This document shows positions 35,641 to 47,340 of a DNA stretch of 64,000 bases, one piece after another; position 1 is the first letter of the stretch; each line of letters opens with the position of its first letter. A program made the translations under genes and the position numbers. The notes under the pieces were generated by a model. It was not told where the DNA came from. It saw only the letters and a list, made by a program, of their open reading frames with translations, and made no database searches. Origin of the DNA: Dichetophora obliterata (lineage: Eukaryota > Arthropoda > Insecta > Diptera > Sciomyzidae); assembly GCA_963920525.1 (NCBI GenBank), contig OY986437.1, positions 195,195,511 to 195,259,510 of the forward strand. The letters are read 5' to 3'.

Positions 35641-35649
35641 AGAATTAGT

Positions 35650-36550
35650 GAAGGTTTTTTAAAAAATTTTACTGAATTAAGGACTGGTGACAAGATTGAC
35701 GATGAATAACACTGTGCGCTTTTTTGTACTTTTTTTTCTCTGTATTTGATAATTTAAACGTTTTTCACTTAATTTTGGTATAAGGAATCCAGTGGTGACA
35801 TTTGTTTTACCACTTTACAAAAAAATTTTAGAACAAAATTTTTTTTTAAGATATATCAAAAATTAATCAAGATATGCACTCATTTTCATGTTGATAACTC
35901 TTGAACCATTAGGACTTTTATTTTTGTTTCTTGGGCAAAGTTCTTTCTTTAACTCTGCCCAACAAAAAGTCATACGAAAAAAGTTCGAACAACATTGCGT
36001 ATGAGTAACATTATTTGCTTTGAAGCGTTGAAAGCGGGCTAGACATATGTCGCTTATTAAATGTTTAAAGACAAATTCAAATGATTTTTCGTTATGTATT
36101 TGTTTCACAAAGCTGTTGGCAAGAATAGTAGAAAGAAGTTTGCTGAAAAAACCAAAATGAATATTCTAATGGCTCAAGAGTTCTCAACCCGCAAATGAGA
36201 GGATATCTGGACCAATTAAAAAAATAACATTTTGCACTAAAGTCTTCGGTAAAGTGGCAAAATGGATGTTGCACGAGATTCCTTATTCTTAAATTAAGTT
36301 AAAAACGTTGAAATTACCATGCGGTGGTAAAGAACAGGGTGGTCCGAATTACGCACATATGTTTTGAATTAAGTATGTGCAGTAAAAGCAAAAAAACCGC
36401 TTTACAACATTATTTGAATAAATTAATAAATTTGCAACACATTTTTATTTAAAAATTATGAAATTGCACAAAATTCGATCAATTGTTCTGAATCAAATTG
36501 AAAATTGCTTGCGTGTATGTTTACTGGGCCACACATTAATGAAGCATGGC
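35650..36550. other. No gene recognised
   Basis: AT-rich intergenic sequence upstream of the host gene. Open frames are short, without motifs or splice context. Confidence 0.45.
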
Positions 36551-36557
36551 ATATAAG

Positions 36558-37920
36558 TAGTGTCCGACCGAATATTCGGTTTCGGTTTCGGTTACGGCCA
36601 GTTTCGGCCCTTTTAAGCAGTTTCGGCTAGTTTCGGTTATTCAGCCATATTGAGGCTTTTGGTAAAAATTTCGGAATACTTCAAGAATAGCGACAACTAT
36701 AATTTTGAATTTTTTTTTTTTTTTTTTTTTTTTTTTGTAGATAATATGGATTTTGGCCTCATTACTCCAAATCTGAAAAAATTTCAGGCCGCTCGCAATT
36801 GGTTTAGAAGTTATAGGCCTTCAAAGTTGGAAAAAATAGCCTACAAATCTTGCTATTTTTCTAAAATTTTCAACAAAACTACACTCTATGGGTATCATAA
36901 GAAAGGTAATTTAAGTACCTATTCAACAAGGTACCAATTTAAATATGAAAATCCATGCATAGCTTTTAAAGATATAAACATTTTTAGTGTCGTGCTTTCG
37001 TAAAACGGAAACCACTAATTTTCCAGATAAATTGTAAATATAATAAAAGTTATATCTTAAAAAGTTATGAATGGATTTTCATGTTTGATACCTCGTTGAA
37101 TAGGTACTCGCATTAACTTTCTTTTGATACCTATAACGAGGAACACTAAAAAAAAACAGAAAGATTTGTAGCCCATTTTGCAACTTTGGAGGCCTATAAC
37201 TTCTTAACCAACTGCCAGCGGCCTGAAATTTGGACTTGGATTAAGGATGTTAAAATCCGTATAATCCAAAAAAAAAAAGAGTATTTTCGCTATTCTTGAA
37301 TTATACCAAAATTTTTTGCATCAGTCATTTAATTCAAATATATAAGTTTGGTTTTATAAAAATATTTACAACGCATTGTACAAAACAAAAATTATGAATT
37401 CGTCTATAATTTGATTTATCGTGTTAACGCAAAACATTTCGATTAATTTTATGAGTTCGATACTATCATTTTCGATATTATCATCTCTGTTGCAATTACC
37501 ATTAAAGTTTTATAGGTACTTAAGCCAAAAATTGATAATTGAACTTCCGAATGAATTCTGTGTGTGTGGAATAAGGGAAAAGAAAACGAATTACATATTT
37601 CTATTTTTATAATACTAAACCTTTATGAAAAACAGAAATACTTTGCTTTGTAGTTCTAAAAAAATGTACATTGTAGGTGCATACTGTTTTGAGTGTGTAC
37701 GGAAGTGTGTAATAAAAAATAAATTAAAAAATTATCTCATTTATTATGAACAGTAAACTTCAATTAATTATTATAAACTTCAATATTCAAATAATACTTG
37801 TTTTGTACTAGTAGTACTTTTGTTTTCTTTTAATAAAAACAATCATTTGTAAGAACTTAAATTTTAATATTAATAACCAGTTTCGGTTTCGGCCAAAATT
37901 CCGGTTTCGGTCGGACACTA
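36558..37920. mobile_element. hAT-type non-autonomous foldback element with 8-bp target duplication
   Basis: Termini TAGTGTCCGACCGAA and its exact inverse TTCGGTCGGACACTA are flanked on both sides by CATATAAG (36550-36557 and 37921-37928). An 8-bp duplication is standard for hAT elements. Next to the ends are TTTCGG-rich blocks (GGTTTCGGTTTCGG). Internally, 36730-36970 and 37050-37260 are inverted copies (TTCAGGCCGCTCGCAATTGG against AACTGCCAGCGGCCTGAAAT). A poly-T run sits at about 36710-36736. No transposase is encoded. Confidence 0.85.
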
Positions 37921-37928
37921 CATATAAG

Positions 37929-40030
37929 CTTAAACAAGCAAAAAGAGACAGGTGGTAACCTGCTGTTTTACTCAATTTTGGAATTTACACTTTCAATTCA
38001 TGATTTTTTAAATGTTCACAATAGTTTTTGCAATATAAATACAATAAAAAAGTGCAGGTTCTTTAATAAAAATAAAATAAAAACAAAAGTTATAAAAAAA
38101 TGCAGGATCAACCATCGGGCATGAATTTAATAATCTGTATTGACTGGATTGGGAATCAATTTTAAAAAATGTAGCAAAGCACATAAAAAAAATTTAAATA
38201 ATATATACACTTTGGAAACAATAAGGGAAATAGTTCGCTTTGAGGCGTGTTTAAGCCAAATTTTTGATGTAGTAATATAAAACAAGTATTTTTATTTTAT
38301 AATCAAAAGCCATTTTTTGCCCATTGTTACTGTTTTTGTTTTTTTTTATTAAATTTTAAAACGCTCTAGAATTATGACTTTTCATTGAACTGACGAAATT
38401 TTTGTTTTGTTCATTTCACATTGAATGTGATCAGGTTCAACCAACCTTTTCTGTAACGAAAATGGAGATTTTATATATTATTAACAAGGACGTCCGCAGG
38501 ATTTTTTTCTAGGGGGGGCATAAAGGAGTGTAGGCATAAAGGAGTCTAGAATGCACATAAAGAAAATGTTACCTATATGATTATATTTTCTGAGATTTTG
38601 TTATCATGATACGCCGGTTGACACACGCTTGTACACATAAGAAAATTATATATATTCCAAAGATGGGGTAAAAGTATTTCTCGTATCAAATTTAATTTTT
38701 TTTTTTTTCATGTAATTTAAAACATTTTTTTGTTAACAAATATTCTTAGTAATTTAGTAAATTAAATAATTTGAGGTCTCCTTTATCCCTAAAAAAAATC
38801 GCATTAATTACTATTTAGACCACAAGTTTTCCTCTTTTCAAATAAGAGTACAAAAATTTCCAAATATTTTTTTTTTGTTTGGAAAATTATTACAATCAGC
38901 AAGATTTTTAGACAATTTTTTTCAGTTTTGGTGGCCTATAACTCATAAACCAATTGCGAGCGGCCTAAAATTTATCAGATTTGGATTTAGGAGGTAAAAA
39001 TCCTCGCATGGACATCAACTGGCTTATTTCTTTTTTCAACATGCATCAGTTATCAGCATGCTGCTAGATGCAAGTTACTAAAATCGAGTTTGAAAACATA
39101 ACCATAACCATATGAATTATTAATAATGTATTTTTTTTAATTCAAAACCAAAGAATAAATATATAAAGAGGTACATGTATAGATAAGTTTTGGGCTACAT
39201 TCATTTTCTAAACATATTCCAGAACCTCCCTGCAAGGCTTGATTCTGAATCCTGGATGTATAAGCACGTGACGTGAAAAATTCAGAAAATTCTCAAAATG
39301 GGTGGACATCTGTTCAAGAACGTGAATTTGAAGAAGTATAAAGTAAATATTTCAAATCAAGTTTTTTATTTAATTTTTGTCATACGTTTTCTTGTCAACT
39401 TTTGACCATAAGATATTCTAATGTAAAAGCGTTTTATTAGAAAGAATTTGCCATCAGATCTTTTTAAAAATTAGTGCATGATTTTAAATTAGCCTACTTT
39501 ATTCAGAATCTCCTAATTTTTTTCGCTTTTGCATCAGAAGCTTTTTCCTCGCCTAGATCGCTGCAATTTTCTATGATTTAAATGCTGCAAGATTGTTAGT
39601 AGTTTTATTAAGTTAACGACAAATTAAAAAATTATCTAAATTGGATCATCTTTATGACAGAAAAGCGATTTTTTTTAAGCCGACTTTTGGGAAAGCATTT
39701 AGTTTTTTAAATTTATTTTACTTTGTTTTCTTCTTGTGTTTAGTTACTTTTAAACATATATTTGCTTGTCGTCCAAGTTCATATGCGTTATTGGCTTAAA
39801 TGCCCCTTACCATCTGTTGCTCCAAAGAATGATCTTCGACTAATAGGGATATTATTTCTTATCATTCCTCAATTTCGCGTAAGAATAACATCGTAATTTC
39901 TTCCATTGCATTCGTAGTATTTACTAATGGCTTCGTACTATTTAAAATTAGTTAAGTTTAAAAAATTTACAACCAAAACCTTTCAGCCTCGTTTGTTGAA
40001 CAATTGCCGAATATAAGGAAATGCATGATT
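37929..40030. other. No gene recognised; AT-rich, one repeat fragment
   Basis: Mostly AT-rich non-coding sequence. At 38930-39010 a fragment (GGCCTATAACTCATAAACC, GCGAGCGGCCTAAAATTT) matches the internal sequence of the 36558-37920 element, indicating another, partial family copy. The AGGGGGGGCATAAAGGAG stretch near 38512 is not recognised. Confidence 0.45.
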
Positions 40031-40032
40031 GC

Positions 40033-40110
40033 AAGGTGGGCGTAGTCCAATGAAAGAGTACGTAGCCCGTAAGTAAATAACCGTGGTTCAAACCCCAGCT
40101 AAGATAGAAT
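40033..40110 (+). other. tRNA-like sequence, CGT anticodon-like loop
   Basis: GGTGGGCGTAGTCCAATG resembles a D arm, GCCCGTAAGT an anticodon arm with CGT, and CCGTGGTTCAAACCCCAGC a T arm. The segment resembles the tRNA-like sequence on the minus strand at 63488-63563 (GCTCGTAAGC; CCACGGTTCAATCCCAG). Stem pairing is imperfect, so it is called a pseudo-tRNA or tRNA-derived repeat. Confidence 0.4.
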
Positions 40111-41199
40111 GTTTTTTGGTTTGTTATAAGTAAATGTCAGAGCTGTAAAATCGGCATTCATATTCAGAATTTTAAGTACAACTGAATAACTACATAAGAA
40201 TGCATTCAATGACTGCAAAATTGATTTATAAATAAAACTTTTAATTCACATTCATTTTTACAAAAGTGATTTATTATTCATTTCAATTATTTAACTTCGT
40301 TATTAAGAATAATGAATAAATTCTTTTATTCATTTGAATGCTATTCACAAAGAATTTAATTCATAAAGAATTTCAGAATTTTCAATTATTCTTTTTTAAA
40401 CATTATTCATTTTTTATTCGTTATTCATTTTTTATTCATTATTCCTTTGTTATTCATGATTAATTCTTATTCACTATTCATTTTTTATTCATTATTCAGT
40501 TTTTATTCGTTATTCATTTGTTATTCTTTATTAATTTTTTATTCATTTTAGTCCTAAACCATAAATAAAAAATTAATAAAAAATTAATAACGAATAAAAA
40601 ATTAATAATGAACAACAAATGAATAAAAAATTAATAATGAATAACAAATGAATAATGAATAAAAAATTAATAACGAATAACAAGTGAATAAAGTATAAAA
40701 AATTTATAATGAATAACAAATGAATAATGAATAAAAAATTAATAATGAATGAAAAATGAATCTATATATATAAAAATGGATGTATGTATGTGGGTATGTG
40801 GGTATGTGGGTATGTGGGTATGTGGCTATATCACGTATAGACTCTGAAACCGCTGAACCGATCATTATGAAATTTTTAGGGAAACTGAACCCACATCTTG
40901 AGAGTGTTCCTGTGAGGTTTGGTAACGATTGGACAAGGGGGCGTGGTACCTCCCATACAAGCCAAATTTGCTCCATCGATCACAAACAAAAAAAGGATAT
41001 ATATCAGACGGTTTCAATCGTAAAAAACTAAGATTTGGTAATTTTGTTCAGATGGTTACTGTCGGTAAGTGGACAAAAAATGGGCGTGGTTGTCATATAA
41101 ATACGCCCACTTTTTCAAAATCATGGCAATTCCAGAGCTCTATACACTTTTACAGTGAAACTTGCTGTATAGGTGCTCCAAGAGGCGGTTACTATATAT

Positions 41200-42190
41200 A
41201 AATGTTTTCACGCCTACTTTTACCGCCCACAAATCGATATCAATATACATAAAAAGCAAAACGATGTGTGTCTGGCTGTGTGATGTCTATAGACTCCAAA
41301 ACTACTAAACCGATTGACCTGAAATTTTGGCAGCCGATTTGTTTCAGGTACGATATGGTTGAGGGGAAAAATGTGCCACACCTCCCCTTTTACCGCCCCC
41401 AAATCAATAAAATTGTTATATTTCAGTCAGTTTGGGTCGTATAAGGCTAAAATTTTGCAATTTAGTATGTACGGTTACTGTCGATAACTGTACTTAAAAT
41501 GGGTTTCCACGCCCCTTTTTACCGCCCACAAAGAAATGAAAATGCTTTATTTCAGACGGTTTTGGTCGTATAAGACTTAAATTTAGTACTTTGGTTTGTG
41601 TAGTTACTGACAGTAACTGTACGAAAAATTGATTTCCACGCCCCCTTTTTGCGCCCACAAATCAGTGAAAATGCTATATTTCAAGCAGTTTTGGCCGTAT
41701 GAGACTAACATGTGATACCTAAGTTTGTATGGCTACTTTCGGCAACTGAACTAAAAAAAGGCGTCATCGCTATATAGCCACACCCACACCCACTTTTTGA
41801 GAAATCATTAAAATTGAGTTTGTACGGTTACTGTCAGCAACTGTACTAAAAATTGGTTTCACGCCCCCCTTTTACTGCCCACAAACCAATGAAAACGTTT
41901 TATTTCAACGGTTTGTATCGTGTTGGACAAAAATTACTCTCGGCAAGTGCACTAAAAATTGGCCTGTCCCACTTTAGTTAAACTCACTTTTCAGAGAGTT
42001 AGCGTCGAGTGAAGTAAAGTGCGCCAGTCTTAACCTAAATTGAGCTGAAATTTAGGCAGTCGATTTGTTTCGATTACGAGATGGTTCAAGGGAAATATTT
42101 TCCCGCACCCCTTTTTACCGCTTGCAAAACAACAAAAATGCAACATTTCGCACGGTTTTGATCGTATTAGACTAAAATTTGGTTATTTAG
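41200..42190. repeat. Tandem repeat series 1 inside the Helitron (about 120 bp)
   Basis: Units share CGCCCCCTTTTTACCGCCCACAAA, split here as CCCCTTTTTACCGCCC and ACAAATCA.TGAAAATG, then TTTCAGACGGTTTTGGTCGTAT, cited as TTTCAGACGGTTTTGG, and GGTTACTGTCGGTAACTGTAC. About seven units, diverged. No open frame is conserved across units. Confidence 0.65.
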
Positions 42191-42589
42191 TGCATATGGC
42201 TACTTTCGGCAGCTATACTGGAAATGGTGAATATATTTTGCATTTCTTGACATTTTCGTATATGGCAGTAAGGTGGTCTGTGGCAGAACAATGTCTGCCG
42301 AGGAGAGTGCGTGTTCCTGTGAGGTTTGGTAACGTTTGGACGAGGGGGCGTGGTACCTCCCATACAAGCCAAATTTGCGCTATCGACCACAAACCAAATA
42401 AAGGATATATATCAGACGGTTTCGATCGTAAAAACTAAGATTTATTAATTTTGTTCAGATAGTTACTGTCAGTAACTGTACAAAAAATGGACGTGGTCGC
42501 ATTAAATATACTCCCACTTTTTCGAAATAATGGCAATTCCGGAGTTCTACACATTTTTATAGTGAAACTTGCTGTGCAGGTGTAGCGTA

Positions 42590-43490
42590 CCGTTTCAGTG
42601 ATACAATTTTATGGGAGTTGGACAAGTAGGAGGGGCACCTCTCATTCAACCCAAATTGGTGATATCGAATTGCTTTGAAGTTATAGGTTGATAGCGTCAG
42701 AATTCAGTATTCGCCCTCAATTTATACATGCAGTTTCATTAATTAAATTTTATGGGCGTACGAAAAGGGGGCGTGAAACCTCCTATTTAACCCAAATTAA
42801 AGATATCAAGCGACCTATAATCTTTGGGATTATAGGTCGCACAGTTTTTGAATTCAGTATTGGACCTCATTGTACACATGTAATTTTATTAATTACATTT
42901 TATGAGCGTTGATCAAGGGGGAGTGGCACCTCCCATACAACAAAGATTTGTGATATCGAATAGCTTTGGAGTTCAAGGTCGCACAGCGTCGGAATTCAGT
43001 ATTTGACCAAAATTTACGCATGCAGATTTACTGATAAATTTTTTTAGAGTTTGTCGGGGAGGTGTGACACCACCAACTTAACCCAAATTTGCGATATCGA
43101 ATAGCTTTGGAGTTATAGGTAACTCAGCCTCGGAATTCAGTATTCGACCTCAATTTACACATGCAGTTTCATTGGCAAAATTTTATGGGCGTAGGGAAAG
43201 GGGAGTGGCACCTCCCATACAACACAAATTTGTGTTATCGAATAGTTTTGGAGTTATATGTCGAACAGTTTTGGTATTCGGTATTCCACCTCCATGTACA
43301 CATGCAGTTTAATTGATTACGTTCTATGAGGGGTAATCAATAGGGCGTGGCACTTCCTATACAACCCAAAATTGTTATATCGAATAGCTTTGTGGATATA
43401 GGTCGCACAGTCTCGGATTTCAGTATTTGACCTCAATTTAGACATGCTGTTTAACTGATAACATTTTATGGGCGTTTAACAAGGGAGAGT
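42590..43490. repeat. Tandem repeat series 2 inside the Helitron (about 145-150 bp)
   Basis: Units share GGGCGTGGCACCTCCCATAC, CAAATTTGTGATATCGAAT, AGCTTTGGAGTTATAGGTCG, GGAATTCAGTATTTGACC and ACACATGCAGTTTCATTGAT. Six units lie in direct order up to the element's 3' end. The first block also occurs at about 40940 and 42350, linking both series. Confidence 0.7.
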
Positions 43491-43640
43491 GGCAGCAACG
43501 CGCCGGGTTTCAGCTAGTAATGAATAAAGAAAGAATAATTGAAATTTCTGAAATTCTTCGTGAATAGCATGCTTTGTGAATTTCATTCAAATGAATAAAA
43601 AAATTATTCATTATTCTGAATAACGAAAATGAACAATTGA

Positions 43641-43711
43641 TAGTCTAGTGGAGAGTGCGCTAGACTATCAACCCAGAGGTCCCTGGTTTGAATCCGGGCT
43701 CGGGCATGGTC
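43641..43711 (+). other. tRNA-like sequence (A and B box)
   Basis: TAGTCTAGTGGAGAGTGCGC reads like a tRNA A box/D arm and CTGGTTTGAATCCGGG like a T arm with good stem pairing (CCTGG/CCGGG partly). The CTATCAACCCAGAGG segment sits at the anticodon arm. It directly abuts the right arm of the ATTCATT foldback element. It may be a decayed tRNA or the head of a tRNA-derived SINE. Confidence 0.45.
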
Positions 43712-44371
43712 CTTTTCACTTTCTTTGTTCTTTCCTACATTGAAAAATTATGGAAAAACTAAATATCTACAACTAAATTGTGGAAAATGTGAAATTAAAG
43801 GACAGAAACAACTAAGACTGGAAATGCTTGCCGAGGTTAAGGCATAACGATAGCCTCGGTTAAAAGCAATTCAAATTATCATTCACGGTTGTTTCGCCTA
43901 ATCAATAATTCACGTATGGTTCCATCAACTCCTCTAAATAAATCTATCCCTTTCCTTTCAGGACAAAGACCAAACCTTTTTTGTATTAGGCGCATGCCTT
44001 GGTTCTTTAATCTATTTTTTAAAAAAATTTAAAATTTAAATTTAAAAAATTTATCAAATCTTTTACAGCTTTGGTGAATGTCACATTTGTATTCATACAA
44101 TATACATTTGTTTTTGTACGAATACGAATAAAATATTTGTAATGAGTACCAAGCTACGTCCAATTCGTGACTGAAAACTACGAATAAAATTCATGGAATG
44201 GACGCAGTTATTAGTAATATTTATACACAAAATTTTTTGAGTGTAAGAATACCTTTTGAAAAGTGCCAGTGAAACAAGGGTAAATGAAATGGTATCGTAA
44301 CTTATCACTGCGGCGGGCACAACATACTATTTAAAAATGCATGCATGATTTAGCTCAGCTTTATTTATAAA

Positions 44372-46655
44372 CTAGCTGATATACCCGGTGTTACTCGAGA
44401 GTCATTTATATAAACACTTTAACATACACTTCTCGATTAAATGTTTTTTAAAATCGAGAATAATGAAAAACATGTTGAATTTTATTTGAATTTTATTTTA
44501 TTTAATTTTATTTATCCACCGTTAGAAAGGTAATTAAACGAACATTAATCCAAAAAAGTTTAGGAAATTTTTTGTTGTTGGTGGTTCCATCTCTTGCGGT
44601 GAGCTAATTGAATTCAAAGAAGGGGTACGAAAAACATATTTTTAAAATTAAAAAGAATTTTTATATTTACTTAATCTTAAAGCAAGCACAATTACCTTTT
44701 CAACAAAATAAAAATTATGGTGGGACTCAATGCGTCCTTGAGATATGGACATTTTAATGTCTAAACAAAGATTTATATTAAAAAACATATTGAACTTTTT
44801 AACAAAAAAAATTTTAATGAAATATATTAAAAACAGCGGAATTATTGGCATTAAAAGTAAAAACATTGATTTTCATATAATTTTTGTCTCATTATTAGCT
44901 ATCAATGTTTTACGAAAATTCGTTGTGCTAAAAATTATTGTACCTACTCAAATTTCTATTAGCTGCGTTTTTTCATTGGAGATCAGGATCATATAATCGC
45001 ATTTGCAAGCAAAGCAAAAACAACAAAAAATCCAGCAAGTGAGCTGAACATTTAAATTGATCCAATTCTGTGTTTTTAAGTGTTTATGACGCTAGATGAC
45101 GCTGCGAGTGAAAAAACTGGCAGTACTGCATTATTTTACTTTTTAAAAGTTTGGTAGCAATAGCATTTTCGCAAAATATTTCGCAAAACTTATCTGCTAG
45201 CTGCATAAGAACATCAGATATTCTTCTGTAAGCAGAAAATAGCGCCACCTGTCTGTAATCCCAAACGTGTGGGGTTAAATTTGAAGAAACTTTTGAAAAA
45301 ACATAATTCAGCTATTCACCGCAAGGTGTATAGTTTGTACACACAGTTCTTACAAATGTGGCGCCATGTATCTGTGAATTTAACGCACAGATCAAAACTA
45401 ATGAAATAATTGTGCTGACCAGATGCGCATATGTTTTATTATATCGCCATATAGCTGAAACTGATTACATGAAAATATTAACTTTTACAGCATTCTTATT
45501 CACAGTCATCTTTTCGATAAAATTGTGATATATATACAACATTTAAAGTACCATTGATAAAGAACTAAGAGACAACGGTGACACAATAGTGAGAAAAAAT
45601 AGAGCCATCACAACAAATCAAATTTAACAGGAGGGGGCGTGGGATGGGGAGGCAAAAAATAAGTAGATCACTATAAAGAAGATTTTGTATAATCCAAAAT
45701 GTTCGTAATTACTTGAGACACACAACTGCATTCTTAGAGATAAATGGTATAGAGATTTTTAACACAAAACTAAGTTTTATTAATACATAGTCTGGTATGA
45801 AAAAATAGATTTTTAGCCATAACTTTTGATTGGAAAGAGATATTGGGGTAATTTTTTCACATAAATTATTTTTGAAACTTGACTTTTTTGTAAAAACAAC
45901 ATTTTGGAAAAAATAAATTCCGCGAAAAAAATCAAAGGGGGTACCCTTGTTGTTTGATGACAAAAACAGTTAAATAATTTTTGTGCTTAGCTGGAAGAAT
46001 TTTTGCAAATAAATGCTATGTCGTATGAAAGGTAGTCAAATTTGCTCTTTTTAGTTGATTCCATTTTTACAACAAAAACAATTTTTAAGTCATTTTTTGA
46101 GTAAAAAGTCAATATTTTGGACCTTTATTGGCATACTCATAAAACATGTATACACTGACTTAACGGTACAGTTCAACCTATTTTTGTAAAGTGATTTTAT
46201 TGAACTTTTGAACAAAAAAAAAATTTGAATGAAATATATTAATGGACAGCGGAGATATTTGCATCGAAAGAGCAAACTTTGATTTTCATGTCGTTTTTTT
46301 CTCATTCTTAGGTAACGATGTTTTATGAAAAAGTCGTTGTACTGAAAATTTCTCCAATTTTGAAGATATGTGAGTGTTTTGATGTCGAAATAACAAAAAA
46401 ATTTTAAAATTAAATATACAAAAATCTCCGATACAAAAAATTTTTATAATAACAAAATTACCGTTAGTTAAAAAATTACAGAGGGGGCGTGGCAAAAACT
46501 AAGTATGTATCTTTTTAAGTTGGTATAAATTTAATATGTGTACCTAGTTTGAGTGAAATCCGTTGAGCCGTTTAGATTTGTATACAGGCCAAACAAACAT
46601 ACAAACAAACAAACAAACAAACAAACAGAAAATGAGTTTTATTACTATAGCTATA
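44372..46655 (-). mobile_element. Helitron-like element, minus strand
   Basis: The left edge ACTAGCTGATATACCCGGTG is the reverse complement of a Helitron 3' end (CACCGGGTATATCAGCTAG|T). The right part, read on the minus strand, has (GTTT)n, TTTGGCCTGTATACAAATC, and CGGCTCAACGGATTTCACTC, the usual 5' block of insect Helitrons. The exact 5' base is not fixed. Internally there are repeated blocks in the same orientation (TTAATGAAATATATTAAAAACAGCGGA at 44815, cited in part, and AATGAAATATATTAATGGAC at 46230). GGAGGGGGCGTGG boxes occur at 45630 and 46480. No Rep/helicase. Confidence 0.65.
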
Positions 46656-47340
46656 CTTTAAAAAAGTATTTTTGAGTTCTCTTCAAAATAAATTAACATT
46701 AAAATATATCGTCACATAAAATCAAAAAAGTTGTAAGTTACAATAAATTCAAAGTCGACTTTTTGTTTGATTATTGATGCACTTTATCAAAATACATGTT
46801 CCTGCTTAATTGTACACTCCTACAAAAAATAACGACTTTTTAGTAAAAAATTTCTAAAATCCCTAAGTTTGAGCGCAACATACAATAACAATTATAATTA
46901 CATTTTAGATAGTTTTTTGACTCTCCAAAAAATTTTTAACTAAGCTACAGTACGACTTTTTGATTTAATAAGAAGATATTTAAAAAAATTCACTGCCTAG
47001 GAGGGCAAGCGCCATCCTTTTCCCCTGTAGACGCCCATCAAAGGATGTGACAAAACAAGCAACAAAATTTTAGGTCGGGGTAAATAAGCGCTAAAAGCAT
47101 ATTCTCACTCCTACAAGAAAAGTGCATAAAAGTCAATACGCTGAATTTAGTTTTTATTTATATCTATAGAGATAGTTATTCAAATTATGTGGTTAAGTTA
47201 AGGGTCCGTGTAAGCCCCGACGCCCCGGTAGGCCCCCCTTAAGCTGGCACTGTACATATATGTCAGAGTTACCAATCAATTTCTATTAAAACTTTTCATA
47301 AACTTTTTCCATAACTAATAAAAATTAGGTGTCAGACCTA

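Larger units (their letters stand above)
40761..43517 (+). mobile_element. Non-autonomous Helitron-like element
   Basis: It begins TCTATATATATAAAA and ends GCGCCGGGTTTCAGCTAG, between A (40760) and T (43518). TC...CTAG ends with A/T flanks and no target duplication are the Helitron signature, and CCGGGT.TCAGCTAG is the common insect Helitron 3' end. The 5' part has a (GTATGTGG)n run and ACCGCTGAACCGATC, the usual ACTGAACCGATT-type block. There is no Rep/helicase gene. The inside consists of two tandem-repeat series. It lies within an ATTCATT palindrome. Confidence 0.8.
40282..43640. repeat. ATTCATT-rich foldback element, split by a Helitron
   Basis: The left arm (40282-40550) and right arm (43518-43640) are inverted copies; for example ATTCATTTGAATGCTATTCAC near 40340 (cited in part) mirrors GTGAATTTCATTCAAATGAAT near 43580. 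40560-40760 is an inverted partner of ATTCATTTTTTATTC units as well. Removing the Helitron at 40761-43517 leaves a palindromic element of about 600 bp. No coding content. A tRNA-like sequence abuts the right end. Confidence 0.65.

Noticed and set aside
35181..35648. 155-codon plus-strand frame rich in Val, Phe and Cys
   Set aside because: Generated by GTTGTT and GT microsatellite sequence in the host 5' region; no domain, and the minus-strand donor at 35102 explains the region better.
40200..40760. CRISPR-like regular spacing of ATTCATT units
   Set aside because: Units are irregular, palindromic and without unique spacers; this is a foldback repeat in a eukaryotic genome.
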